NCBI RefSeq assembly: GCF_900107145.1
Contig: NZ_FNOW01000010.1
Coordinates: 19,554-83,553 of the forward strand
Source: Allochromatium warmingii
Lineage (GTDB): Bacteria; Pseudomonadota; Gammaproteobacteria; Chromatiales; Chromatiaceae
Direction of reading: 5' to 3'
DNA length: 64,000 nt
A model generated the notes under the pieces. That model saw nothing but the letters and a program-made list of their open reading frames with translations, searched no databases and was not told where the DNA came from. Shown here piece by piece: positions 15,861-25,116 of the stretch; the first letter of the stretch is position 1; the number at the start of each line of letters is the position of its first letter. The position numbers and the translations under genes were made by a program.

Positions 15861-16241
15861 ATGCATCTGACCTTGCTGAAGTGCAAGCTCCATCGCGCCT
15901 GTGTAACGCATTCGGAAGTTGATTACGAAGGTTCCTGCGCGATTGATGAAGAACTGCTGGAACTGGCTGGCATTCGTGAATACGAACAGATCCAGATTTA
16001 TAACGTGACCAATGGCGAACGCTTCACCACCTACGCGATTCGCGCTGAAGCTGGTTCGCGGGTTATTTCGGTGAATGGTGCGGCAGCGCATAAAGCGGCC
16101 CCGGGTGACCGCGTCATTATTTGCGCGTATGCAACCTTAAGCGAAGCCGAGGCCGATGTATTTCAGCCGAGCCTCGTGTATCTCAACGAGCATAATCGCG
16201 TGATGCGCACCGGCAACGCCATTCCGGCGCAGGCGGCCTGA
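15861..16241 (+). CDS. panD: Aspartate 1-decarboxylase
   Basis: PanD makes beta-alanine from aspartate using a pyruvoyl group. The 126-residue proenzyme has the self-cleavage site Gly24-Ser25 in [13 protein letters not shown]. The expected [18 protein letters not shown] start, [14 protein letters not shown], and [16 protein letters not shown] are present. It completes panBCD. The DNA after its stop carries a second copy of the palindromic repeat family. Confidence 0.96.
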   Translation: MHLTLLKCKLHRACVTHSEVDYEGSCAIDEELLELAGIREYEQIQIYNVTNGERFTTYAIRAEAGSRVISVNGAAAHKAAPGDRVIICAYATLSEAEADVFQPSLVYLNEHNRVMRTGNAIPAQAA

Positions 16242-16252
16242 TAGAGATTTAG

Positions 16253-16320
16253 AACCGCACAGCACGCAAAGAACCCAAAGTTTATTTATTTAACTTGGCG
16301 TTCTTTGCGCTTTTGCGGTT
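16253..16320. repeat. Interspersed palindromic repeat, copy b
   Basis: The left arm starts AACCGCACAGCACGCAAAGAAC and the right arm is GTTCTTTGCGCTTTTGCGGTT, with an AT-rich centre. The arms are imperfect. It lies directly after panD. Confidence 0.75.
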
Positions 16321-16346
16321 ATTTTTCCAGCAACGCTTAACCGCAT

Positions 16347-16586
16347 TTAAGCAGCCCGGTTGCTCCGCACACCAATCAAGGCACCCGGATCAAATCCCTG
16401 CATTCCAACCTCATCTGCGGTCATACCAACGGTTTCAGCACTGTCTAAAATCCGTTGAAGAATCTCATAATAAGCCATTTGCCGCCCTTGATCATAACGG
16501 TCAGCACCGTTTACGGCTTCAGCATCGCGGCGTAAACGCTCAACTGCATCTAATACGACAAAACGATAGTCATCGGGATTCGCCAT
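16347..16586 (-). CDS. Hypothetical protein
   Basis: The 79-residue product starts MANPDDYRFVVLDAVERLRR at an ATG with GGAGGAAC just upstream; a longer frame from 16664 lacks such a site. It is an acidic, mostly helical protein (YDQGRQMAYYEILQRILDSAE). I do not recognise the family. Its start overlaps the upstream hypothetical gene by 17 bp, so the two form a small operon. The pair has a toxin-antitoxin-like size and overlap, but no matching domain, so no function is proposed. Confidence 0.6.
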   Translation of the reverse strand: MANPDDYRFVVLDAVERLRRDAEAVNGADRYDQGRQMAYYEILQRILDSAETVGMTADEVGMQGFDPGALIGVRSNRAA

Positions 16587-16923
16587 TGCGTTCCTCCAAA
16601 ATACCACGCAAAACGATGATCTGTTCTTTGAAATCAGCGATTTCTTCCGGCCAGTAACGCTCAATCAAGTCAGCGCGATGGTGATGAGATAAATCCGGTT
16701 TAAGATAGCATTGCGGATTGCGAATTTTATCTTCATGCAAACTGATTCGCTTTTCTAAAGAACGAATTGACTTCTCAATCTCGGCTGTCCGCGCATCTTT
16801 AAACCGCCGGTACAGACCGTTATTGCGTCCGCCGGATTGAGCGATGTCATAAGCCGATGACTTCACGTCCTTCAGTATAGTTTTTTCTGGTGCAGCGATT
16901 GGATACGATGCTTTGCCGCTCAT
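16570..16923 (-). CDS. Hypothetical coiled-coil protein
   Basis: The 117-residue product is rich in charged helices (FKDARTAEIEKSIRSLEKRIS, then WPEEIADFKEQIIVLRGILE) and looks like a coiled-coil protein without membrane segments. It is the first gene of a two-gene unit with the 79-residue partner. Upstream lies a 22-bp perfect palindrome and the end of rho. No family recognised. Confidence 0.6.
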   Translation of the reverse strand: MSGKASYPIAAPEKTILKDVKSSAYDIAQSGGRNNGLYRRFKDARTAEIEKSIRSLEKRISLHEDKIRNPQCYLKPDLSHHHRADLIERYWPEEIADFKEQIIVLRGILEERNGESR

Positions 16924-16928
16924 TTATG

Positions 16929-16950
16929 TGACGAAGCTAAAGCTTCGTCA
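16929..16950. other. Perfect palindrome downstream of rho
   Basis: TGACGAAGCT (16929-16938) and AGCTTCGTCA (16941-16950) are perfect inverted complements with two bases between. They stand between the end of rho and the start of the hypothetical operon. It could be an operator of that operon or a transcript-end hairpin; no T tract follows. Confidence 0.5.
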
Positions 16951-16966
16951 CTAGATTGAGATCAGA

Positions 16967-16993
16967 CTTTGCGTTCTTTGCGCCTTAGCGGTT
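16967..16993. repeat. Half copy of the interspersed palindromic repeat (copy c)
   Basis: Only the right arm type, CTTTGCGTTCTTTGCGCCTTAGCGGTT-like, is seen; the partner arm is absent. It lies 17 bp past the rho stop codon. Confidence 0.6.
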
Positions 16994-17009
16994 ATGTTTT
17001 ATCAAACTT

Positions 17010-18266
17010 TCACCCCTTCATCGACGAAAAGAACTCATCATTGGTCTTCGTCGCCTTGAGTTTATCGTGCAAAAACTCCATTGCTGCTAACTCATCCATC
17101 GGATGCAGAATTTTGCGTAGAATCCACATCTTCTGTAATTCCGCCTGACCCATCAATAATTCCTCGCGGCGCGTGCCAGAGCGATTGATATTGATTGCTG
17201 GAAAAATCCGCTTTTCGGCAATGCGTCGATCCATGTGGATTTCCATATTGCCGGTGCCTTTAAACTCTTCGTAAATTACATCATCCATGCGCGAGCCGGT
17301 ATCCACCAGTGCCGTCGCTAAAATCGTCAGCGATCCGCCTTCCTCGACATTTCGCGCCGCCCCGAAAAAGCGTTTAGGCCGCTGCAACGCATTGGCATCT
17401 ACACCGCCGGTCAATACCTTGCCCGACGAAGGAACAACGGTGTTATAGGCGCGTGCCAGCCGCGTAATTGAATCAAGCAAAATCACCACATCACGCTTGT
17501 GCTCAACTAAGCGTTTTGCTTTTTCGATCACCATTTCGGCAACCTGAACATGCCGCGTCGCCGGTTCATCAAAGGTCGAAGAAATCACCTCACCACGCAC
17601 CGAACGCGCCATTTCGGTGACTTCTTCCGGGCGCTCGTCAATTAACAGCACAATCAAATAGCAATCAGGGTGATTATGGCCGATTGACTGGGCGATGTTT
17701 TGCAGCATCATGGTCTTACCGGCTTTTGGCGGCGACACAATCAAGCCGCGCTGACCTTTGCCAATCGGGGCAACTAAATCAATGGTGCGTGCGGTAATAT
17801 CTTCGGTGCTGCCATTGCCAATTTCCAGCGTCAGGCGTTTTTGCGCAAACAGCGGTGTAAAATTCTCAAACAGAATTTTATTTTTTGCGTTTTCGGGACG
17901 GTCATAATTAATATCATTGACCTTCAGTAACGCGAAATAGCGTTCGCCGTCTTTCGGCGGGCGAATTTTGCCCGAAATCGTATCGCCAGTGCGCAGCGCA
18001 AAGCGCCGAATTTGACTCGGCGAAACATAAATATCATCTGGCCCGGCAAGATAGGACGCATCCGCCGAGCGCAGAAAACCGAACCCATCCGAAAGGATCT
18101 CCAGCACCCCGTCGCCATAAATATCTTCGCCTTTTTTGGCCTGCGCCTTAAGAATAGCGAAGATTAAATCCTGCTTACGCGAACGGCCGACGCCTTCGAT
18201 ATCCATGGATTGCGCCAGCGCCACCAGATTGGGCACTGGCATCTTCTTGAGTTCAGTTAGATTCAT
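17010..18266 (-). CDS. rho: Transcription termination factor Rho
   Basis: Rho is the hexameric RNA helicase for factor-dependent termination. The 418-residue protein begins [20 protein letters not shown]. It has the primary RNA site [23 protein letters not shown], Walker A in [15 protein letters not shown], Walker B in [16 protein letters not shown], the Q- and R-loop region ([20 protein letters not shown]) and [12 protein letters not shown]. The ATG at 18266 is chosen over the adjacent in-frame GTG. The order trxA-rho with divergent rhlB is the classical gammaproteobacterial arrangement. The 196-bp leader contains hairpins and may serve autoregulation. Confidence 0.97.
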   Translation of the reverse strand: MNLTELKKMPVPNLVALAQSMDIEGVGRSRKQDLIFAILKAQAKKGEDIYGDGVLEILSDGFGFLRSADASYLAGPDDIYVSPSQIRRFALRTGDTISGKIRPPKDGERYFALLKVNDINYDRPENAKNKILFENFTPLFAQKRLTLEIGNGSTEDITARTIDLVAPIGKGQRGLIVSPPKAGKTMMLQNIAQSIGHNHPDCYLIVLLIDERPEEVTEMARSVRGEVISSTFDEPATRHVQVAEMVIEKAKRLVEHKRDVVILLDSITRLARAYNTVVPSSGKVLTGGVDANALQRPKRFFGAARNVEEGGSLTILATALVDTGSRMDDVIYEEFKGTGNMEIHMDRRIAEKRIFPAININRSGTRREELLMGQAELQKMWILRKILHPMDELAAMEFLHDKLKATKTNDEFFSSMKG

Positions 18267-18370
18267 CACGGTTGTTTGTCAGAACAGAGGTCAGGGTTGG
18301 CAGGCTACGCCTCTCGCGGGAGGCGCTGTCATCGAGGTGAGCAATGAGAGAGTGAGCCGACCGGAGAGGA

Positions 18371-18392
18371 GGGGCATCCGACTGGATGCCCC
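18371..18392. other. Strong hairpin in the rho leader
   Basis: GGGGCATCC (18371-18379) pairs with GGATGCCCC (18384-18392) over a 4-base loop. A second hairpin, GAGCCGAACGGCTC, lies at about 18451-18464 at the trxA stop. Rho leaders are known to attenuate rho, so these may have that role; this is inferred. Confidence 0.5.
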
Positions 18393-18462
18393 GCGTGGAT
18401 TCGGTTCGTGGTCGAGCGTTCGTGACCGACGCGGGAGTGCGCCGACGGTTGAGCCGAACGGC

Positions 18463-18789
18463 TCAGAGGTTACTGTCGATAAAGGCCGTCAGTTGTGACT
18501 TTGACACAGCACCGACTTTCGTCGCCTCGACTGCGCCGCCGCGAAACAGCATCAGCGTTGGGATACCGCGAATGCCGTAGCGCGGCGGGGTGCTCGGATT
18601 GTCGTCGATATTGAGCTTGGCGACCTTGACGCGCCCAGCGTACTCAGCGGCGATTTCATCAAGAATCGGTGCAATCATCTTGCACGGGCCGCACCAATCA
18701 GCCCAGTAATCGACAAGCACGGGATCCGCGCATTTCAGAACCTCTTCCTCGAAGGAATCATCGGTCACTTGGACGATGCGTTCGCTCAC
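18463..18789 (-). CDS. trxA: Thioredoxin
   Basis: The 108-residue thioredoxin has the redox site [10 protein letters not shown], the cis-proline region [11 protein letters not shown] and the usual beta-alpha fold. The conserved N-terminus ([16 protein letters not shown]) fits the GTG at 18789, which has GGGAG about ten bases upstream. The longer frame back to 18963 adds non-conserved sequence and is rejected. It is followed by rho and faces rhlB. Confidence 0.95.
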   Translation of the reverse strand: MSERIVQVTDDSFEEEVLKCADPVLVDYWADWCGPCKMIAPILDEIAAEYAGRVKVAKLNIDDNPSTPPRYGIRGIPTLMLFRGGAVEATKVGAVSKSQLTAFIDSNL

Positions 18790-19024
18790 TGGAGTCGTCT
18801 CCCATTTTCTAGTTATCGTGGTTGGATGGATTGGCGCAGAGCTTGAAGGCAGGCCGGAACGGCGGCGCGTGTGGCTTGACAGGCGGAGCGGGGCGGACAC
18901 ATTGGCGTTGATCGTCGCCCTTGAGTAAGATGCTATTTGATCCAAAGCGAAGGTAATTTGCAAGCCTTGCCGTTGGTGAGGCGGCGAAACCGCTCAGCAG
19001 ACCCACCCGGATGTTCACCGACTG

Positions 19025-20809
19025 ATGACCGACACCCATCTCACTTCGACCCGCTTCGATAGCCTCGCGCTCGACCCCCGCATTTTGGCCGGTCTGGCTG
19101 AGGCGGGCTTTACCCAGTGTACGCCGATTCAGGCGGAAACGCTGCCGGTGGCGCTCACGGGCCAGGACATCGCCGGCCAAGCGCAAACCGGAACTGGCAA
19201 AACGGCAGCGTTTTTGGTTGCGCTGATGCAACATCTGCTCAATCGCACCCCAGCGCCGCACCCCGATGGGCGCAGTCGGCCACGGGCGCTGGTGCTGGCT
19301 CCGACGCGTGAACTGGCAGTGCAGATTCATCAAGATACGCTGCTGCTGGCCAAGCATACTGGGTTGCGCTCGACCGTGGTGTTTGGCGGCACCGGCTATC
19401 AGGAGCAACGCGAGGCGCTGGCGCAGGGCGTGGAGATTGTCATTGGCACGCCCGGACGCTTGATTGATTATTACAAACAGCAAGTCTTTGATTTACAAGG
19501 CATTGAAGTCGTCGTGCTCGATGAAGCGGATCGCATGTTCGATCTGGGCTTTATTAAGGATATTCGCTATCTATTCCGGCAGATGCCGCCGGTTGAGCAG
19601 CGATTGGGGATGCTGTTTTCGGCGACGCTCTCCTATCGCGTCACTGAATTAGCGTATGAACACATGAATCAGCCGCGTTTGGTCAAAATCGAAACCGAAC
19701 AGGTAACGGCGGATCGCGTGCGTCAAATCTGCTACATGACCGCAAATGAGGAAAAAATACCCCTGCTGCTAGGTCTGATTCGTGGCTGGCCGGAAGGTCG
19801 GATTATCGTCTTTGTCAACACCAAGCGCGAAGCGGATCGCGTCTGGGGCTATCTTCAGGGTAACGGTATTGATACGGCGGTGCTTTCAGGCGATGTGCCG
19901 CAACCGAAACGGCTGAAGCTACTGCGCGATTTCACCAACGGTAGCTTGCCGGTGCTGGTCGGCACTGATGTCGCGGCACGCGGTCTGCATATTCCCGATG
20001 TGACCCATGTCGTGAATTACGATCTGCCGGAAGATCCGGAAGATTATGTGCATCGCATTGGGCGCACGGCACGGGCGGGCGCGGCTGGGGATGCGGTCAG
20101 CTTTGTGTGCGAAACCTATGCGTTTTGTTTACTGGATATTGAGCAATACATTGAGGCTAAAGTGCCGGTTGCGCCGGTCGATCCGGCGTTGCTGGCCGAG
20201 GTCGATCCGCGCAGTCGCTTACGTCCAGAACGCGCTGACCGCGAGGAGCGGCGCGATAGTCGCGGGCGTCTTGGGGAGCGGAGCAGCAGTCGTCGCGTTG
20301 GGCGTGAGCCGCGTCCTGAGCGTGAACGTCCAGAACGTCCAGCGCGTTCGCTGGTGCCTCCGCCGCCCGCTGCACCGGAGCGTCTGGATCCGCCAATCCG
20401 CGATCTCAGCGAAGCTGCGCCGAGTGTAGTCAATACGCTACAACTGCGCTTTAAGCCGCTTGATGAGCGATTTTTTGAACAGCTCGTCGATGAGTGGCCG
20501 GTGCGTGTTGGCGCTGAGATTGAGATTCCTGATATGCCGCAAGTGCGCCGGATTCGACGGATGCGCGGGCAGCTTGAACCAGCGGCGCTGACCAGTCCAC
20601 CCATCGCGCCGCGTGCCGTGACTGCCGCAAGTGCGCCGACTGAACGGTCAGCATCGGAGCGTGATAACCGGTCGGCGGTGACTGACACGGCAGTGACTGA
20701 AGCGCGTGCGAACAAACGGCGGCGGCGACGCAAGCCGAATCGTGACGCCCATCCACATTCCGTGAGCGGTGAGCCTGTGGTCGATCAAGCGCCCGAAGCG
20801 GTGGATTGA
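19025..20809 (+). CDS. rhlB: DEAD-box RNA helicase RhlB
   Basis: RhlB is the RNA helicase of the degradosome. The 594-residue protein has the Q motif (FTQCTPIQ), motif I AQTGTGKT, PTRELA, GTPGRL, VVLDEADRMFD, SAT and HRIGRTARAG. Its position, divergent from trxA-rho, identifies it as RhlB rather than another DEAD protein. About 190 residues after position 400 form an Arg/Glu- and Pro-rich extension (EERRDSRGRLGERSSSRR). It ends in a basic tail RANKRRRRRKPNRD, much longer than E. coli RhlB (421 residues). This tail may bind RNA or a degradosome partner. Its end overlaps the convergent HAD gene by 25 bp. Confidence 0.93.
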   Translation: MTDTHLTSTRFDSLALDPRILAGLAEAGFTQCTPIQAETLPVALTGQDIAGQAQTGTGKTAAFLVALMQHLLNRTPAPHPDGRSRPRALVLAPTRELAVQIHQDTLLLAKHTGLRSTVVFGGTGYQEQREALAQGVEIVIGTPGRLIDYYKQQVFDLQGIEVVVLDEADRMFDLGFIKDIRYLFRQMPPVEQRLGMLFSATLSYRVTELAYEHMNQPRLVKIETEQVTADRVRQICYMTANEEKIPLLLGLIRGWPEGRIIVFVNTKREADRVWGYLQGNGIDTAVLSGDVPQPKRLKLLRDFTNGSLPVLVGTDVAARGLHIPDVTHVVNYDLPEDPEDYVHRIGRTARAGAAGDAVSFVCETYAFCLLDIEQYIEAKVPVAPVDPALLAEVDPRSRLRPERADREERRDSRGRLGERSSSRRVGREPRPERERPERPARSLVPPPPAAPERLDPPIRDLSEAAPSVVNTLQLRFKPLDERFFEQLVDEWPVRVGAEIEIPDMPQVRRIRRMRGQLEPAALTSPPIAPRAVTAASAPTERSASERDNRSAVTDTAVTEARANKRRRRRKPNRDAHPHSVSGEPVVDQAPEAVD

Positions 20810-21486
20810 GCGGCGCTGCGCAGAGTGGGCAAGAGTGCGGAAAAATCGTTGATTGCGGCAAAGTCGTCGAGCTGGCGCGGTGGCTGTTTGGAATCCGGAG
20901 CCGTCACCGCAAGCAACCAGCGCAGGCCGGCCGCCCGCGCCGCACGGAGCACGCTGGCATTGTCGTCGATAAACAGCGTGCGCTCTGGATCGAAGGGTTC
21001 AAGCTGCTGGAATGCGGGCCAAAATTCCGGCGCTTCTTTAGCGATTCCGAGATCGTGCGCGGAAATCACACGCTCTAAATGCCCAGCTAATGACGTGCGC
21101 TCGAATTTAAGCGCCAGCGTTTTTTGATGGGCATTGGTGACCAGCACCCGCCGTTTGCCGAGTGCGGCCAGCGTCTCTAAAAACTCCGTGACGTGCGGAT
21201 GCACGGCAATCAAGTGCTCAACTTCGCGTTTGAGCAGGACGATATCTAGGCCGAGTTCGCGGCTCCAATGATCGACGCAATACCAGTTAAGCGTCCCTTC
21301 GATATCACGATAACGTGCGAGTAATTCAGCGCGGGCCGTTGCAAATGGTAGGTTACGGGCTTCAGCGTAACGGCGCGGGACGTGTTCAAGCCAAAAATGA
21401 TTGTCGAAGTGCAAATCAAGCAGCGTGCCGTCCATGTCAAGTAGCACGGTGTTGATTTGGGGCCAGGGGATGGGATAAGCATTCAT
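20785..21486 (-). CDS. yrfG: HAD-family GMP/IMP nucleotidase (YrfG-like)
   Basis: The 233-residue enzyme is a haloacid dehalogenase phosphatase with motif I TVLLDMDGTLLDLHFDN, motif II RVLVTNAH, the conserved Lys in IAKEAPEFW and motif IV TLFIDDNASVL. The sequence around motif I and HFWLEHVPRRYAE matches E. coli YrfG, described as a GMP/IMP 5'-nucleotidase. It is convergent with rhlB, overlapping by 25 bp, and lies 7 bp downstream of the large glycosyltransferase gene. Confidence 0.85.
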   Translation of the reverse strand: MNAYPIPWPQINTVLLDMDGTLLDLHFDNHFWLEHVPRRYAEARNLPFATARAELLARYRDIEGTLNWYCVDHWSRELGLDIVLLKREVEHLIAVHPHVTEFLETLAALGKRRVLVTNAHQKTLALKFERTSLAGHLERVISAHDLGIAKEAPEFWPAFQQLEPFDPERTLFIDDNASVLRAARAAGLRWLLAVTAPDSKQPPRQLDDFAAINDFSALLPTLRSAAQSTASGA

Positions 21487-21493
21487 AATGCTG

Positions 21494-24400
21494 TCATAAT
21501 GTATTTAACTCAGCACCAATCTCCAGCAAGCGATTATTGATAGCCTCAGCGTCCAAAACATGAGTCAACACATAACAGCCGGGGAAATTCATCAAACGTT
21601 CAGGGATGGCCCAAAGCTGTGGAACAACGATAGGCAAGGCCGCTATACGACAGCGATTGAGCGTATGGCTCCAAGTTTCAGGCCCAATTTTTGGGAACCA
21701 CGCTAAATGCGGTGACAAAAAATGCAACCGTGCGGTGAGTTCTGATTCGGCATAAGCGCCATGCGCAATCAAGGGTGCTTCAGCTAAACAAGGTAGTGGC
21801 CAGGTAAAATCACCCAAATAATGGAATTCTAGCGGCAGCGCCCGTTTAGCAGCATCATGTGCGCAGGCGGCCAATACATTTAGGCCATTAGCCGGTGATA
21901 ATGGCCCAACCACAACAATTCGTAACGGTCGATCTGCTTGCCATGAACGCGGTTGCACGGGCGGATACTGGTTTTCTGTTGTCTCGCTGACCGTGTGGGT
22001 GATAGATAACCAAACGCGACGAAAGAAATGCGGCAACGCACTCACATCAATCTTATTTGATGAGCTTTGTTCAAGGTTCAATTGCAACCAAGCATTATAA
22101 GTTGCTGTTCCCCGAAACAACGGAGGAGCCATGCGAAATAGCAAACTTTTAACACGATAGCGCGTTTGGGCTGAGAGCGGCAGACGCCACCAAAGCGGCT
22201 TCAGTCGCGCCAAAATCAAAGATCGCATCGCCCGCCAAGATCGCAAATGAACGATTGCCTGCGATGTTTGTGTCAACACGGGAATATGTTGGGCACTTTG
22301 CTTTGTTCCAATTGCAAGTGGGATCACTAAGGTTTTAACTAAAGCAGAATTGTGTATCAATGGTTGTGCAGCTTGCGGTGCTGCAATATTTAGATACTCG
22401 GCGCTATAGATGAAATCGGTATCGATCTGCACTGATGTGTCTGTTAGTTCGGTTTTGCTATCTAGCATTGCTAGCGTATTCAGCTCTGCGCCAAACGCTA
22501 ACAAGCGATCATTGATCGCTTCAGCATCTAAATCATTAGGCAATAAATAAGAGCCAGGGCGATTTGCTAGGCGCTCGGGGAAAGCGCCAAGTTGCGGAGC
22601 TACGACAGGCAAAGCAGCCATAAGGCAGCCACTGAGTGTATAGCACCAAGTTTCAGGGCAGATGGCCGGAAACCACGCCAAATGCGGTGATAGAAAATGC
22701 AATCGTGCAGCAAGTTCTGATTCAATATAAGGGCCATGCGCAATCACAGGGGCTTCTGCTAAGGAAGGCAACGGCCAGGTTGAATCACCCAAGTGATGAA
22801 ATTCTAATGGCAGCCCACGTTTAGCCGCATCGCGTGCGCACGCTGTGAGAACCATAAGACCCTTAGCGGGCGGCAAGTGCCCCACTACCACTACGCGCAG
22901 TGGGCGATCTGCTTGCCAGGTTCGTGCTCGCACCGGGGGATAGTATGTTAGAGCTGGCAATTGATCGTGTGCGGCTACCCGCACATGCAGTTCAGGCCAA
23001 ATTCGCCGTATACGCGCAGCCGTGTCATGGCTTGGAACCAAAATGCGATCTGCACCAGCCAGCCAGTGCCCCCATGCCTGACGCCATGTGCGAATATCAT
23101 GCGTTGGAAGCTGCGGATCAGCGGCTAAACACCGTTCGCACTCATGCTCAGCCGGTTGATCGCAAAACTGGCTCCTGTCGTCGAAGAGCGTGATGCGCGG
23201 ACAGAGCATAAAGAAATCGTGCAGTGTCAAATCATACGGAATCGACAGGGCTTGCAAAATCTGTTGCGCTTCGGCTTCCAGACCAATTAAATGATGGACA
23301 TGCGCACGTTCAATATAAAGTGTACGCAACAGCGCAATCAGCCGCTCAAAATCGAGCGTGCGTTGAAAAGTGATGGCGGCTACTTCTCCGCAACGTTGCC
23401 AAGACAACGTTAACCCGTCTTCGCCCGCTGGACGCAAAACTAATACCTCTGCTGCGTCTTCCAGCCAACGCGCTAGATCTTGAACATGACGTTCCGTACC
23501 ACCGCCAAGCGCATGGGTTATGAACAGTAGACGCCGTCGTGACGAACGCGCTAGACGGCACCAATCGACGCGCTCACGCCAGCTACGCGCTGGATCACGG
23601 CGAATGTGATCACCCACTAGCAAGTCATAGGTAGGATGATGTGCTCGCATCACCTGCCCTGCTTTCTCAACTAAAGCAGCCTTATCTGCACCAAAGCTAA
23701 CGCCACCACGATGGATAACGAAAACATCGGCGGCTAGACGATGACGCCAGCCGCGATAGTGAGCACGCATACTAAAATCGTTTTCTTCACCGTAACCGCG
23801 TCCGAAGGTGGCGACATCGAACAAGCCAACCGTGTCTATGCAAGCGCGGCGGATATAGGTGCAAAAACCGACCGACGTGGGGATATCAACTCCAGCACCC
23901 GGGTTGATATCACGAATCAGCGCATCCAGCGTGGCCAGATCCCAGCCATCAGGGAGCGGGTTGTCAACGCAAAACTGTGGGTAAGCGCAGATAGTCGCGC
24001 CGCTGTTAGCAAAGGGCGTAACTGTACCAATGTCCGTGCTGGCATAGGCGGCGACTCTTAGCCGGTCGAGCCAATCGTTGGCGACTTCAGCATCGCTGTT
24101 GAGCAGCACAACATCGCGCTCTGGATGTAGCTCAATACCGCGATTGACTGAAGCCACGTAGCCGAGATTCTGCGTATTCTCTAGCAGCGTGATCCGTCCC
24201 TGCGTTGCAAGCGAGCGCAGCCAAGCCCGTAGCTCTGGCTCTGGGCCAACGTCATCAATTACAACGATTTCATAGGGCGTTGTGACCGACGCATTGAATA
24301 AACTGTCGAGACAGGCTTGCGTTTCGGCGAATCCGGCATAAACCGGAACAATCACATCGACGCGTGCGACTGAGGCAACCGAAGCGGTTAACACTGGCGC

Positions 24401-25096
24401 AGTCTTTGAAATAGCCGCATGGCTCGGAACGCAATCGACGATAAATTGATAGGTTTCCGCATCGTCACTGGTGCGCAGAAACTCAACAACCTCACTCGGT
24501 AACGCATCTAAAACAGCCGGTGCAAATTCACTCTGTTCAATCGGCAGATGCACGCAATCAAATGTGAGTGATTGCCAGCCGCTCGTTTCTAGCAGGCGCT
24601 GGAGTGATGTACGGGTGAAAAATCGCAGATGGGTGTGATCGAGTAATCCTTCTGGCCGATAGCGCAGTTCGCCGCCGAGCAATTCAGCTAATAAGCCAAT
24701 ATGTGCCACGTTTGGAATAGAGAGCAGCAAATGACCGCCGTCTTTCAGCAATCCACTGAGCTGGCACAGAAGCTGTTCCGGTGCGACCAGATGTTCGAGA
24801 ACATCAGCACAGAGAATGCGGTCATAGCGCGTTGCACCGACGAGCGTTGTGACATCAGTCACATTCAAATCCGCGACCCACAGCGAACGAAAGGCACGGC
24901 GTCCTAGACTAGCGGATTGGCGGTCGTACTCGATACCATCGACATAACAGGCGCACTGTTCGCTCAAATAAGTGGCCAGAACCCCTGGGCCAGTGCCGAT
25001 ATCCAGTACCACAGCGCCAGCAGGCACGAGACGCGCAAGCTTGGCGAGTGAATCCTGCGCGTTGGGGTCAAATGTGCGGTGATATTGATGAGACAT
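21494..25096 (-). CDS. Multidomain methyltransferase/glycosyltransferase with duplicated C-terminal domain
   Basis: The 1200-residue protein probably builds and modifies surface polysaccharide. Residues 1-200 are a class I SAM methyltransferase (VVLDIGTGPGVLATYL; DRILCADVLEHL). Residues about 245-480 are a GT2 glycosyltransferase (VDVIVPVYAGFAE, YEIVVIDD, VLLNSDAEV as DxD-like, GRGYGEENDFSMRA). From about 520 a GT4-like part follows (RRRLLFITHALGGGTERHV). A C-terminal segment of about 157 residues occurs twice, at about 717-873 and 1043-1200. Both copies start PPV..R.WQADRPLR and end GAELNTL. The second copy closes the protein. The gene lies 20 bp from wzt on the same strand, in an O-antigen-type export operon. 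Confidence 0.85.
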   Translation of the reverse strand: MSHQYHRTFDPNAQDSLAKLARLVPAGAVVLDIGTGPGVLATYLSEQCACYVDGIEYDRQSASLGRRAFRSLWVADLNVTDVTTLVGATRYDRILCADVLEHLVAPEQLLCQLSGLLKDGGHLLLSIPNVAHIGLLAELLGGELRYRPEGLLDHTHLRFFTRTSLQRLLETSGWQSLTFDCVHLPIEQSEFAPAVLDALPSEVVEFLRTSDDAETYQFIVDCVPSHAAISKTAPVLTASVASVARVDVIVPVYAGFAETQACLDSLFNASVTTPYEIVVIDDVGPEPELRAWLRSLATQGRITLLENTQNLGYVASVNRGIELHPERDVVLLNSDAEVANDWLDRLRVAAYASTDIGTVTPFANSGATICAYPQFCVDNPLPDGWDLATLDALIRDINPGAGVDIPTSVGFCTYIRRACIDTVGLFDVATFGRGYGEENDFSMRAHYRGWRHRLAADVFVIHRGGVSFGADKAALVEKAGQVMRAHHPTYDLLVGDHIRRDPARSWRERVDWCRLARSSRRRLLFITHALGGGTERHVQDLARWLEDAAEVLVLRPAGEDGLTLSWQRCGEVAAITFQRTLDFERLIALLRTLYIERAHVHHLIGLEAEAQQILQALSIPYDLTLHDFFMLCPRITLFDDRSQFCDQPAEHECERCLAADPQLPTHDIRTWRQAWGHWLAGADRILVPSHDTAARIRRIWPELHVRVAAHDQLPALTYYPPVRARTWQADRPLRVVVVGHLPPAKGLMVLTACARDAAKRGLPLEFHHLGDSTWPLPSLAEAPVIAHGPYIESELAARLHFLSPHLAWFPAICPETWCYTLSGCLMAALPVVAPQLGAFPERLANRPGSYLLPNDLDAEAINDRLLAFGAELNTLAMLDSKTELTDTSVQIDTDFIYSAEYLNIAAPQAAQPLIHNSALVKTLVIPLAIGTKQSAQHIPVLTQTSQAIVHLRSWRAMRSLILARLKPLWWRLPLSAQTRYRVKSLLFRMAPPLFRGTATYNAWLQLNLEQSSSNKIDVSALPHFFRRVWLSITHTVSETTENQYPPVQPRSWQADRPLRIVVVGPLSPANGLNVLAACAHDAAKRALPLEFHYLGDFTWPLPCLAEAPLIAHGAYAESELTARLHFLSPHLAWFPKIGPETWSHTLNRCRIAALPIVVPQLWAIPERLMNFPGCYVLTHVLDAEAINNRLLEIGAELNTL

Positions 25097-25116
25097 GAAG
25101 CCTTCTCGTGACTAAA

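Noticed and set aside
18790..18963. Long N-terminal extension of thioredoxin
   Set aside because: Not conserved in thioredoxins; the GTG at 18789 gives the normal length.
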